Positions 1 through 6,507 of a DNA stretch of 21,117 nucleotides are shown one piece after another. Each line of letters begins with the position of its first letter. Position 1 is the first letter of the stretch. The notes under the pieces were generated by a model. That model was not told where the DNA came from and made no database searches. It worked only from the letters and a program-made list of their open reading frames with translations. A program made the position numbers and the translations under genes. Source of the DNA: Bacilli bacterium (GTDB lineage: Bacteria; Bacillota_I; Bacilli_A; RF39; UBA660); assembly GCA_900758895.1 (NCBI GenBank), contig CAAETG010000130.1:1-21117 (forward strand), written 5' to 3'.

Positions 1-214
1 CTAAATCAAATTTATATTCTTTTAGTTTTTCTTTTGAAGTTATAGTAAAATAAGTAGGAAAGTTATTTTTAGTATATTCAACAAAATGTGTATCATCTAT
101 AATTTCTATTTTAGATAGATCACTTCGCCACTCATAATTAGAATTGTCTGTAATAATATCCCACAACTTATTTCTATCACAAGAAAATTGCTTTTTTATA
201 TTTGATTGAATCAT
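1..214 (-). CDS. SRPBCC (START-like) domain protein, N-terminal part
   Basis: The gene starts at ATG 214 behind a GGAGG site and runs off the left edge, leaving 71 residues. The visible part begins MIQSNIKKQFSCDRNKLWDI and continues with a ..NSNYEWRSDLSKIEI.. stretch. That is the typical opening of small SRPBCC / polyketide-cyclase-like proteins: a first strand, a helix with Lys-Leu-Trp, and a Trp-Arg-Ser-Asp loop. These proteins form a helix-grip fold that binds hydrophobic ligands, and many are uncharacterised. It is the last visible cargo gene, 33 bases after the ABC-F gene, with no terminator between them, so co-transcription is likely. Family assignment is fairly sure; the ligand is unknown. 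Confidence 0.7.
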   Translation of the reverse strand, partial: MIQSNIKKQFSCDRNKLWDIITDNSNYEWRSDLSKIEIIDDTHFVEYTKNNFPTYFTITSKEKLKEYKFDL

Positions 215-224
215 AAGCACCTCC

Positions 225-240
225 ATAAATTGTAATTTGT
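225..240. repeat. Intergenic cargo repeat, copy A (half element)
   Basis: On the minus strand this reads ACAAATTACAATTTAT, immediately before the GGAGG site of the SRPBCC gene. The 14-base core ACAAATTACAATTT is identical to the left half of copy F (20764-20808) and nearly identical to copy B (1742-1782). It looks like a remnant carrying only the left arm. Confidence 0.55.
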
Positions 241-247
241 CTCTCAC

Positions 248-1732
248 TTACTTTACCAAATTTATAATTTTTGTTGCCACTTTTTCAATAAATTTCTCAT
301 CATGTTCTACAAAAATAATGGTAGGATTATAATTTAGAATAGCATCTTCTATTTGTTCTCTTGTCAATATATCAATATAGTTTAAAGGTTCATCCCATAT
401 ATAAATATTAGCCTGTTCTGAAATACTTTTTGCAATTAGAACCTTCTTCTTTTGACCTTCACTCATATCTTGAATATTAGTATCAAAATCAAATTGTGAT
501 AATCCCATTTTTACTAACATTGCTTTAAAAATACTTTCATTTATTTTATTATCGTAAGCAAAAGTTCTCAAATTTCCTTTTAAATCTTCTGTACTCTGAG
601 AAACATAAGATATTTTTAAATCATTTGCAACCATAAACTCTCCATTATACTGTAATTCTTCTCCTAAAATAAGTTTTAATATACTTGATTTACCAATGCC
701 ATTTTTTCCAATTAGTGCAACCCTATCGCCATTATTAACTTCAAAAGTAATAGGGTTAAATATCGTTTCTTTACTATATTTTATCTGCAAGTTATGTGCA
801 AAAATTAATGGATTCTTATTACTTTTTAGAGGAATAATTTTTAATGTATCATTTACCTCTATATTTTTTAACAAATTAGTCTTTTCATTTATTGCTTTTT
901 CTATTCTTTGTTCCATAACTTTTGATTTTTTCATCATTTTATCTGCTTTATGTCCTATATATCCTTTATCTATTGTAGTTTCTGAATTATATTTTTTATT
1001 TTTTGTTTTTTCAGCCTCATTTGACCATTTTGCACAATTTTTAGAAGCTATTTCAAGTCTATTTATATCTTTCTGCAATCTTTCATTTTGTATTTTTTCA
1101 AAATTATCTTGCCTATTTTTATTTTCTTTCCAAGATGAAAAATTACCTTGTTGTATTTCTATATTAGTATTATTTATAGAAATTATATGATTTACAACTT
1201 TATCTAAAAAATTTCTATCGTGAGATACTAATATAAATCCTTTTTTCTTTTCTAAATAATTTACTAAATTATTTCGTGTTTCAATATCCAAATGATTTGT
1301 AGGCTCATCTATAAGTAAAAAGTTATTACCTTTTAAAAATAAACTTATTAAAAGTATCTTTATTTGTTCGCCACCACTTAATAAGTTAAAACTTCTATAT
1401 AATACTTCAGTATCTGTATTAAGTAAATTTAATTCTCTTATAATTTCCCAATCTTCAACATTCGGAGCAATCTCATTTACTATTTCTATTGCCATTCTTT
1501 CTTTGTTTTTTACTTCAAAAGGGAAGTAATCAAACTCAACATTTTTTGATATTGCACCTTGATATTCATATTTTCCTAATAATAACTTTAAAAATGTAGT
1601 TTTACCTTTACCGTTTCTTCCAATTAATCCTAATTTCCAATCAGTATCTATATTAAATGATACATTTTCAAATATATTTTTTAGGCTTCCATCATATCCA
1701 AAAGTTAAATTGTTTACACTTATTAAAGACAT
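248..1732 (-). CDS. ABC-F ribosomal protection protein, Lsa/CplR-like
   Basis: A 494-residue ABC-F protein with two ATP-binding cassettes and no membrane segment. Cassette 1 has Walker A GRNGKGKT at 38-45, signature LSGGEQ near 118, and Walker B LLIDEPTNHLD. Cassette 2 has Walker A GKNGIGKS, signature MSEGQ, and Walker B IYIWDEPLNYID. Between them is a Lys/Glu-rich coiled interdomain linker, the antibiotic-resistance domain that reaches into the ribosomal peptidyl transferase centre to displace drugs. Length and motif wording, especially TDWKLGLIGRNGKGKTT and YIWDEPLNY, fit the Lsa/CplR group (lincosamide, streptogramin A, pleuromutilin resistance) better than Vga or Msr. A GGAGG site precedes ATG 1732. 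It follows erm with a 146-base gap that includes copy B of the cargo repeat and a TTGACA box. The exact allele cannot be named from sequence alone. Confidence 0.9.
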   Translation of the reverse strand: MSLISVNNLTFGYDGSLKNIFENVSFNIDTDWKLGLIGRNGKGKTTFLKLLLGKYEYQGAISKNVEFDYFPFEVKNKERMAIEIVNEIAPNVEDWEIIRELNLLNTDTEVLYRSFNLLSGGEQIKILLISLFLKGNNFLLIDEPTNHLDIETRNNLVNYLEKKKGFILVSHDRNFLDKVVNHIISINNTNIEIQQGNFSSWKENKNRQDNFEKIQNERLQKDINRLEIASKNCAKWSNEAEKTKNKKYNSETTIDKGYIGHKADKMMKKSKVMEQRIEKAINEKTNLLKNIEVNDTLKIIPLKSNKNPLIFAHNLQIKYSKETIFNPITFEVNNGDRVALIGKNGIGKSSILKLILGEELQYNGEFMVANDLKISYVSQSTEDLKGNLRTFAYDNKINESIFKAMLVKMGLSQFDFDTNIQDMSEGQKKKVLIAKSISEQANIYIWDEPLNYIDILTREQIEDAILNYNPTIIFVEHDEKFIEKVATKIINLVK

Positions 1733-1741
1733 CTATTCCTC

Positions 1742-1782
1742 CTACAAATTATTATTTTGCGAACTACTAAATTGTAATTTAT
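1742..1782. repeat. Intergenic cargo repeat, copy B (full element)
   Basis: Imperfect inverted repeat with arms ACAAATTAT (1744-1752) and GTAATTTAT (1774-1782), 7 of 9 positions pairing across a 21-base loop. On the minus strand the right arm runs directly into the GGAGG site of the ABC-F gene. It shares the ACAATTTAGT block and the AATAATAATTTGTAG block with copy F (20764-20808). A hairpin here would sit against the ribosome binding site and could affect initiation. Confidence 0.6.
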
Positions 1783-1809
1783 AATTTGCTTATTACTTTT
1801 TTCTGTCAA
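1778..1809 (-). promoter_or_regulatory. Possible promoter for the ABC-F gene
   Basis: A perfect -35 box TTGACA lies at 1809-1804 on the minus strand. The best -10 match, TATAAA at 1783-1778, is 20 bases away, longer than the preferred 17. The 146-base gap after erm and the absence of a clear terminator leave open both an own promoter and read-through. Confidence 0.35.
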
Positions 1810-1878
1810 CTTCTTTGTTTACACTATTGCTAATAATATAGAAATTGGAAATATAGCTACTGGATAAAATTCTTATTT

Positions 1879-2790
1879 TCAATTTTTCAATTTAAAAATT
1901 TTCTTTTGGCGCTTAGTTTCAAATTTCCAATAACCATGATTACGATTTCGATGTTTTTTTTGAATCTTGTTTTGATTGTTTTTCATGGCTTGTTCAGCAT
2001 TTAATATAATAGCTTTTTTTTCGTTGGAAACAAATTTAAGAAAAACATCATATAGGTATAGCCATCCATCGTATGAGATCTCAGTAAGCGTTGACTCTAA
2101 TTTGATTTTTAAAAACTTGCAAATGCGTTTTTGTTGCTCATAAGTAAACAATTTTTTTGTTTTATCTTTGAAAGTATTTCCAGACGCTAAAAATATATAT
2201 GATAAAAAATTTCTATAGTCTGTCGCATCCTCAACATCTGCTGATGTTTTTCTTTGAAAGTGAGCAAAACATATTCGTGCATTTGGCACAGGATAAAAAT
2301 CTGATGGTTTAAACTCATAAATCAATTCAGCGGAAAACCAAGGTTTGTATAAAAGAGACCTCAAACTTTCGTTATAAAAAGGCTGTCCAGAATACCTTAT
2401 AAAAGCTTCATACTGCATTATGAAATATATATCTTCAGGAGGATTATCATCTTCAAATACTTTTTTCATAATATCAGCAGTTATGTTAAATGGAATATTT
2501 GCACATACTTTATATGGTTCTTTTACTGATATTTTATATTTTAAAAAATCCATCTCTATTATTTGAACTTTTTTAGATTCTTTATACCTTTCAGATAAAG
2601 TTTTCGCTAATTTTGCATCAAACTCTATTGCTATAACTTTCTTGCTTTTTTTTGCAAGTTCATTGGTAATAATTCCTTTTCCAGGACCTATCTCAATTAC
2701 AATATCGTCGTTACAAATATTACTCTTTGATAACAAGGTCGCTACAAGTTGTTTACTATGTAAATAATTTTGCGAATGTTCTATTCCCAT
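1879..2790 (-). CDS. erm: Erm family 23S rRNA adenine N6-methyltransferase
   Basis: Methylates A2058 of 23S rRNA using S-adenosylmethionine, blocking macrolides, lincosamides and streptogramin B. Visible motifs are the SAM-binding EIGPGKG (33-39), acidic EFDAK (about 56-60), and the Erm/KsgA catalytic motif NIPF (98-101) followed by NITADIM. At 303 residues it is longer than the common 245-residue Erm proteins. About 50 extra C-terminal residues are rich in Lys, Arg, Asn and His. Long basic tails occur in Erm(D)/Erm(E)-type enzymes, but the body does not match those from memory. It starts at ATG 2790 behind AAAGGAGG. Only 32 bases separate it from the upstream membrane-protein gene, so the usual leader-peptide attenuator is absent and expression is probably constitutive within the operon. 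Family is sure; class is not named. Confidence 0.92.
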   Translation of the reverse strand: MGIEHSQNYLHSKQLVATLLSKSNICNDDIVIEIGPGKGIITNELAKKSKKVIAIEFDAKLAKTLSERYKESKKVQIIEMDFLKYKISVKEPYKVCANIPFNITADIMKKVFEDDNPPEDIYFIMQYEAFIRYSGQPFYNESLRSLLYKPWFSAELIYEFKPSDFYPVPNARICFAHFQRKTSADVEDATDYRNFLSYIFLASGNTFKDKTKKLFTYEQQKRICKFLKIKLESTLTEISYDGWLYLYDVFLKFVSNEKKAIILNAEQAMKNNQNKIQKKHRNRNHGYWKFETKRQKKIFKLKN

Positions 2791-2802
2791 AAATACCTCC
2801 TT

Positions 2803-2824
2803 TACAAATTACTATTTATCTTTT
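2803..2824. repeat. Intergenic cargo repeat, copy C (half element)
   Basis: Contains ACAAATTAC (2804-2812), the full right arm, directly upstream of the erm ribosome binding site. Read on the minus strand, AAAAGATAAATAGTAATTTG is very like copy E before tet(44), which lacks about six internal bases. It shares AATAGTAA with copies D and F. Confidence 0.55.
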
Positions 2825-3044
2825 ACTTTGAATATTTATTCTTTATTACTTTTCCTACAAGAAAGACTATAATACTTGGTAGTATAAATTCAACCACTCT
2901 TTCGATTATAAAAATATAAAATGGTGCTGAATTGTTTACATTATCATATTTAATATAATCCATTCCTAATCTAATGACAAATCCAACAACTAATAGTACA
3001 CAAATTGCATACAGAAACTTATAAATATTTTCTTTTTTAATCAT
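2823..3044 (-). CDS. Small two-helix membrane protein between tet and erm
   Basis: 73 residues. A short basic N terminus precedes a first hydrophobic helix (about 10-27). A polar loop YIKYDNVNNSAP follows, then a second, longer hydrophobic segment (about 42-66) ending in a Lys-rich tail. No catalytic motif is visible and I do not recognise a named family. It lies 6 bases downstream of another two-helix protein gene and 32 bases upstream of erm, so the pair sits inside the resistance array and is probably co-transcribed with it. The start at ATG 3044 is supported by the AGGA/GAAAG stretch upstream. A role in drug tolerance is possible from context only. Confidence 0.75.
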   Translation of the reverse strand: MIKKENIYKFLYAICVLLVVGFVIRLGMDYIKYDNVNNSAPFYIFIIERVVEFILPSIIVFLVGKVIKNKYSK

Positions 3045-3050
3045 TCTTTC

Positions 3051-3239
3051 TCACTTCCTATCTTTAAATGGAGCTATAAGCAATATTACTATTGTTATTA
3101 AGTAAATTACATATATTGGATAAGTAATATAATTATTCCAAGGAAAACTCGCTTGAGGATTATTTATAGCAAATATTATAAATATAATTGCTATTAAAAG
3201 CATAATTAGCCCAATAAGTCTTGATACTTTTTTAATCAT
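3051..3239 (-). CDS. Small two-helix membrane protein downstream of tet(44)
   Basis: 62 residues beginning MIKKVSRLIG. One hydrophobic helix spans about 8-26 and a second about 38-56, joined by a short loop with Pro, Trp and Asn, with a charged KDRK end. The opening MIKK, size and topology resemble the next gene (2823-3044), although the sequences are not obviously homologous. It starts at ATG 3239 behind AAAGGTGAT, 50 bases after the tet(44) stop, with cargo-repeat copy D in that gap. Function not recognised. Confidence 0.7.
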   Translation of the reverse strand: MIKKVSRLIGLIMLLIAIIFIIFAINNPQASFPWNNYITYPIYVIYLITIVILLIAPFKDRK

Positions 3240-3261
3240 TTAATCAGGATCACCTTTCTCC

Positions 3262-3290
3262 ATAACTTGTAATTTTAGTGAATAGTAACT
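3262..3290. repeat. Intergenic cargo repeat, copy D (inverted and shortened)
   Basis: The plus strand has AATTTTAGTGAATAGTAA, resembling the minus-strand centre of copy F with its middle 12 bases missing, so this copy appears inverted relative to B and F. On the minus strand AAATTACAAGTTATGGAG also parallels copy A (AAATTACAATTTATGGAG). It touches the tet(44) stop codon. Confidence 0.45.
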
Positions 3291-5212
3291 TAATTTTCTT
3301 TTTTATTAAACATATGGCGTACTTTATCTATTCGATTATTTGGTCTACGTGATTGAATAACTGGTTCACAAGTAGCAATTTGATAATCTTTTAATTCTGT
3401 CAAAAAAACTGCTTGCCCATTTGTATATAGAGTTAAAGTATTACGATATTCATTAATACAACGTACAGGAATATGTCCTGTAAAAATAACTTCATCATTT
3501 TTTGATTGACTTGTTTCAATTATTGCACAATGTTTTTGTGCATCTTTATATGCACGAGAAAAGTATCCCTCTGGTGTAAAAAGTATAAACGAAAGATATG
3601 GCTCTAATAATTGCGTTCCCGCTTTTTTCAATGTTTGTTCAAGTACAATTGGGGCAAGAAAGCGAAAATCCGAGGGAGTACTAACAGGGCTATAATAAAC
3701 ACCATATTCAAAACATATTTTACAATCTGTCACTTTCCAACCATACAATCCTTGCTCCAGTCCATAATTAATACCTTCTCTTACTGCATTTTGAAAACTT
3801 TGATTTAAATAACCGAGTGAAACTTTGCTTTCGTACTGTATTCCAGTGCCAATTGGAAGTGGAGTTATTGATAATCCAATTGATGCCCAAAATGGATTTG
3901 GTGGTACTTCAATATGAATAGTATAATCTGCCTTTTGTAATGGCTTTTCCAAATAAATTACGGTTGGATCTTCGATTCTTATGTTTATGTGATATTTTTC
4001 AATCAACAGAGAACAGATAACTTCTAACTGCACTGTTCCTAAAAAAGAAATGATGATTTCATGTGTTATCGTATCAACATAATAACGTAAAAGAGGATCA
4101 GTATCTGCAATTTCTGTAAGAGCATCCAATAATTTTTCTCTCTCTTCTATTTTTATCGGTTCAATTCTTGTTCGTAGTATTGGTACAGTCTTGTCATTCC
4201 ATACATTGCATGGCAAAATCTTTTCATTTCCTATAATATCGTTCAATCTTAATGTATTGTTAGGTATAATAAAAATATCTCCAGAACAAACTATTTTTGT
4301 CTGTATCATTTCCCCATTTGAAGGAATATATATTTCTGTAAGTTTCATTTTCTTTTTTTCTGGCAACATAATTGTATCTCGTAAGTGTAATGTTCCACTA
4401 TAAAGACGCAAATAAACTAATCTTTGCTTATGGTCTGTATATTCAATTTTAAAAACTCTTCCACATAGTTCTGAATCATTCTCATTCATTTCAGAACAAA
4501 AAAGATTTGAAATAGCTTCGATAAGTTGTTGAGTCCCTATATTATTTCTAGCACTTCCATGGTATATAGGAAACAACGAACCTTTTTTAACACACCTATA
4601 TTCTTCATACATTAATTCTTGTATAGTCAATTTTTCTCCTACAATATATTTTTCTAAAAGTTTATCATTTTTGGAAATTACAGGATCCCAATCATCTAAA
4701 TCAATGATATTTTTAATTGATATTTCTGGAGTTAATGTTACATTTTGCATAACAATAATATCATTTGAAAGTTTTTCTTTGATATTTTGATAAATATTAT
4801 TTAAGTTAATTCCATCCTGATCTATTTTATTTATAAAAATAATTGTTGGTATATTCATTTTTTGAAGTGCATGGAATAGTATTCGGGTTTGTGCTTGTAC
4901 ACCATCTTTAGCAGAAATTACTAAAATTGCTCCATCAAGAACAGATAAGGAACGATACACTTCTGTTATAAAATCTGTATGTCCAGGAGTATCTACAATA
5001 TTGATTTTGTAGTCATTCCAATTAAAAGAAGTAACTGCTGCCTGAATTGTGATTCCACGCTGACGTTCTAAAAACATAGTATCTGTCCTTGTTGTTCCCT
5101 TATCTACACTGCCTAATTCTAAAATTGCTCCACTTGTATAAAGCAGACTTTCCGTTAAGGTCGTCTTTCCTGCATCTACATGAGCAAGAATACCAATGTT
5201 GATTATTTTCAT
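3290..5212 (-). CDS. tet(44): Tetracycline resistance ribosomal protection protein Tet(44)
   Basis: A 640-residue translational GTPase related to EF-G that removes tetracycline from the ribosomal A site. GTP-binding motifs are complete: AHVDAGKT (10-17), DTPGH (74-78) and NKID (128-131). The switch region TTRTDTM and ERQRGITI are also present. The Tet(O/W/M)-type opening MKIINIGILAHVDAGKTTLT and the wording through domains II-V match my recollection of Tet(44) from Campylobacter fetus and C. difficile Tn6164 more closely than Tet(O) or Tet(W). The start at ATG 5212 has a GGGAGGG site 7 bases upstream. Only 49 bases separate it from the PadR gene, so the long leader with attenuator found before tet(M)/tet(O) genes is absent. 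The gene appears intact. Class is likely right; a percentage identity cannot be given here. Confidence 0.92.
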   Translation of the reverse strand: MKIINIGILAHVDAGKTTLTESLLYTSGAILELGSVDKGTTRTDTMFLERQRGITIQAAVTSFNWNDYKINIVDTPGHTDFITEVYRSLSVLDGAILVISAKDGVQAQTRILFHALQKMNIPTIIFINKIDQDGINLNNIYQNIKEKLSNDIIVMQNVTLTPEISIKNIIDLDDWDPVISKNDKLLEKYIVGEKLTIQELMYEEYRCVKKGSLFPIYHGSARNNIGTQQLIEAISNLFCSEMNENDSELCGRVFKIEYTDHKQRLVYLRLYSGTLHLRDTIMLPEKKKMKLTEIYIPSNGEMIQTKIVCSGDIFIIPNNTLRLNDIIGNEKILPCNVWNDKTVPILRTRIEPIKIEEREKLLDALTEIADTDPLLRYYVDTITHEIIISFLGTVQLEVICSLLIEKYHINIRIEDPTVIYLEKPLQKADYTIHIEVPPNPFWASIGLSITPLPIGTGIQYESKVSLGYLNQSFQNAVREGINYGLEQGLYGWKVTDCKICFEYGVYYSPVSTPSDFRFLAPIVLEQTLKKAGTQLLEPYLSFILFTPEGYFSRAYKDAQKHCAIIETSQSKNDEVIFTGHIPVRCINEYRNTLTLYTNGQAVFLTELKDYQIATCEPVIQSRRPNNRIDKVRHMFNKKEN

Positions 5213-5225
5213 GGAATTTCCCTCC

Positions 5226-5246
5226 CTACAAATTTATCTTTTAACT
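5226..5246. repeat. Intergenic cargo repeat, copy E (reduced)
   Basis: On the minus strand AAAAGATAAATTTGTAGGGA lies directly before the tet(44) ribosome binding site. It equals copy C (before erm) with an internal deletion of about six bases. Both sit at the same distance from a start codon. Confidence 0.45.
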
Positions 5247-5261
5247 TAAAATCAATATTTG

Positions 5262-5789
5262 CTAATTTTGTTCTTTTAAACTATTCTCAAAATCAATTAT
5301 CCACTTTTCTAATGTTTCTACTAATGCTAATTGTTGTTTGAACATTTGTTTTCCAACATTAGGAATATGTTGTCTATGAGAACGTCTTTCATTTAGTAAT
5401 TCTTTTAATTCTAATATCTTTGATTTTATATTAGAAACAAGAATCTGTTTTTGTTCATCATCTACTAAATCTAAATTCGTGATAATAACATTAAAATCCA
5501 AATATAGACTAACATCAGAATTTGAAATATCATTCATAAGTTTATTAAAATAATCATTACCTTTGTTAGTAATAGTATATATTGCTTTATCTGGCATATT
5601 TCCCTCTTTCTCTTTATGGCTAACAATATATTCTTTTGATTCTAATTGTAATACTTTCTTATAAATAGACTGTTCACTAATTTTTACCCATCTTGGTATA
5701 TTACGATATTTTATATTTTTTTTAATATCATAAGCACTTTGTGATTTTTGTTTAATAAGTCCTAATAATACCAAATCTATATTTGACAT
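5262..5789 (-). CDS. PadR-family transcriptional regulator
   Basis: 175 residues with the PadR two-part layout. An N-terminal winged helix (about 5-80) contains LVLLGLIKQKSQSAYDIKK, a recognition-helix region SEQSIYKKVLQLESKEYI, and a wing ending in YTITNKGNDYF. A Leu/Glu/Lys-rich C-terminal helical region (about 100-172) would dimerise. PadR proteins are usually repressors that release DNA on binding small aromatic or drug-like ligands, and they commonly control their own operon. It lies 12 bases after the VOC gene and 49 bases before tet(44), with AAGGAG ahead of ATG 5789. The promoter at 6194-6222 carries a perfect dyad that is a good candidate binding site. Family is sure; ligand is unknown. 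Confidence 0.88.
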   Translation of the reverse strand: MSNIDLVLLGLIKQKSQSAYDIKKNIKYRNIPRWVKISEQSIYKKVLQLESKEYIVSHKEKEGNMPDKAIYTITNKGNDYFNKLMNDISNSDVSLYLDFNVIITNLDLVDDEQKQILVSNIKSKILELKELLNERRSHRQHIPNVGKQMFKQQLALVETLEKWIIDFENSLKEQN

Positions 5790-5801
5790 AATCTCTACTC
5801 C

Positions 5802-6152
5802 TTACTTAATATAATCTGTAACGCCAAGTCTATTTCCAAATGGATCTTCAAACTCGACTGCATTACCAGTTCCAATTTTAAAAGGCTCACTCAAAAATTT
5901 TATATCATTATTCAACATTTCTTTATAGAAGATTGCAACATCTTCTACTTCAAACCATATTGTAGGCTTTAAATTCTCAAATTTATTTTTGTCTTTTAAA
6001 ATTATTGCAGGTTCTTCATTTCCAATATTATAAGCAACCATTCCCTTATCAGAGAAATCAAATTTCTTTTTTAACCCCAATATTTCCTCATAGTATCTTT
6101 TTGCTTCTTCCATATTATCTACAGGAAGAAAATAATTGTCATAATTTTTCAT
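5802..6152 (-). CDS. VOC-superfamily (glyoxalase/bleomycin-resistance fold) protein
   Basis: 116 residues forming one vicinal-oxygen-chelate unit. It opens with NYDNYFLPVDNMEEAKRYYE and LGLKKKFDFSDKGMVAYNIG. It closes with the classic ending VEFEDPFGNRLGVTDY, where the Glu before DPFGN is the usual metal-ligand or substrate position. Members include drug-binding proteins and lyases; a single short unit would act as a dimer. It is the first gene behind the strong promoter at 6194-6222 and is followed closely by the PadR gene. It may therefore bind or modify the compound sensed by PadR. The start at ATG 6152 has AAAGGAGG 11 bases upstream. Substrate unknown. Confidence 0.85.
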   Translation of the reverse strand: MKNYDNYFLPVDNMEEAKRYYEEILGLKKKFDFSDKGMVAYNIGNEEPAIILKDKNKFENLKPTIWFEVEDVAIFYKEMLNNDIKFLSEPFKIGTGNAVEFEDPFGNRLGVTDYIK

Positions 6153-6171
6153 ATATTTAATGTCCTCCTTT

Positions 6172-6206
6172 CTACTATAAACTACACTACTATATTTTAT
6201 AGTAGT
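6172..6206. promoter_or_regulatory. Candidate PadR operator overlapping the promoter
   Basis: A perfect 9-base inverted repeat, ACTACTATA (186-194 of the 6000s) and TATAGTAGT (198-206), separated by three bases, covers the -10 box. A third half-site, CTACTATA, sits at 6172-6179 between the -10 box and the ribosome binding site, 15 bases from the equivalent half-site at 6187-6194. Binding by the PadR protein encoded downstream is inferred from position and symmetry. Confidence 0.6.
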
Positions 6207-6222
6207 TATCGTTAAAAGTCAA
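6194..6222 (-). promoter_or_regulatory. Sigma-A-type promoter of the VOC-PadR-tet(44) operon
   Basis: The minus strand has -35 TTGACT (6222-6217), a 17-base spacer, and -10 TAAAAT (6199-6194). It lies about 42 bases before the VOC start. It is the best promoter seen ahead of the resistance genes, and no terminator was found between it and the tet(44) start. Confidence 0.75.
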
Positions 6223-6240
6223 TATATAATAAAAAAATAG

Positions 6241-6260
6241 ATTAGTTGCACTGAACTAAT
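6241..6260. repeat. Dyad ATTAGTT-6-AACTAAT
   Basis: A perfect 7-base inverted repeat with a 6-base spacer GCACTG, between the terminator and the -35 box of the VOC-PadR promoter. It resembles the dyad at 6336-6354 on the other side of the terminator. It could be a protein-binding or recombination site. Confidence 0.4.
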
Positions 6261-6285
6261 TTATTTGTATAACTGCCTGTCGTAC

Positions 6286-6316
6286 AAAAAAGACTGTCAT
6301 TACTGACAATCTTTTT
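6286..6316 (-). terminator. Intrinsic terminator ending the conjugation operon
   Basis: The minus strand forms AAGATTGTCA, loop GTAA, TGACAGTCTT, then a T run to 6286. Because A-rich and T-rich sequences flank both sides, it may work in both directions. It is similar in sequence to the terminator at 20243-20274. Confidence 0.8.
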
Positions 6317-6335
6317 GGTAAATTACTATTTTCCG

Positions 6336-6354
6336 ATTAGTAATACATACTAAT
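6336..6354. repeat. Dyad ATTAGTA-5-TACTAAT
   Basis: A perfect 7-base inverted repeat with a 5-base spacer, upstream of the terminator on the minus strand. Its arms differ by one base from those of the dyad at 6241-6260. Confidence 0.35.
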
Positions 6355-6469
6355 TATATCATATAAAAACACAATAAGATAGATATTGTGCCATATTATA
6401 TTAGATAAATCTTATTTAGATATATTTTAACATACATCATTTTAAAAATAAATATTTTACTATGTATTT

Positions 6470-6499
6470 GACTATTTCTTTTTTTATTTAGAAATAGTC
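6470..6499. repeat. Perfect 10-base hairpin just after the hydrolase gene
   Basis: GACTATTTCT (6470-6479) and AGAAATAGTC (6490-6499) form perfect arms with a 10-base AT loop, 8 bases beyond the stop of the CHAP hydrolase gene. No T run follows on the minus strand, so it is not a standard terminator. It could act as a 3-prime mRNA stabiliser. Confidence 0.45.
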
Positions 6500-6507
6500 A
6501 TTTAATT

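Larger units (their letters stand above)
6153..6507. other. Boundary region between conjugation operon and cargo
   Basis: This is the only gap over 300 bases. Read from 6507 downward, it holds a hairpin (6470-6499), very AT-rich DNA with repeated TAGATA words (about 6383-6435), a dyad (6336-6354), a terminator (6286-6316), a second dyad (6241-6260), and the promoter and operator of the VOC-PadR operon (6172-6222). No coding potential was seen on either strand. Confidence 0.7.

Noticed and set aside
696..1190. Plus-strand open frame of 164 codons inside the ABC-F gene
   Set aside because: It is antisense to a clearly conserved gene, has Phe/Ile/Ser-rich composition typical of reversed AT-rich coding DNA, and has no ribosome binding site.
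1771..1863. Plus-strand stretch ending ..YTIANNIEIGNIATG, which looks like a gene C terminus
   Set aside because: About 27 codons with no start and a stop just before it, in AT-rich intergenic DNA. A remnant of a lost cargo gene is possible but not supportable.
5213..5261. Leader peptide or attenuator before tet(44)
   Set aside because: The 49-base gap has no start codon with a ribosome binding site and no terminator-antiterminator pair; it holds only repeat copy E.
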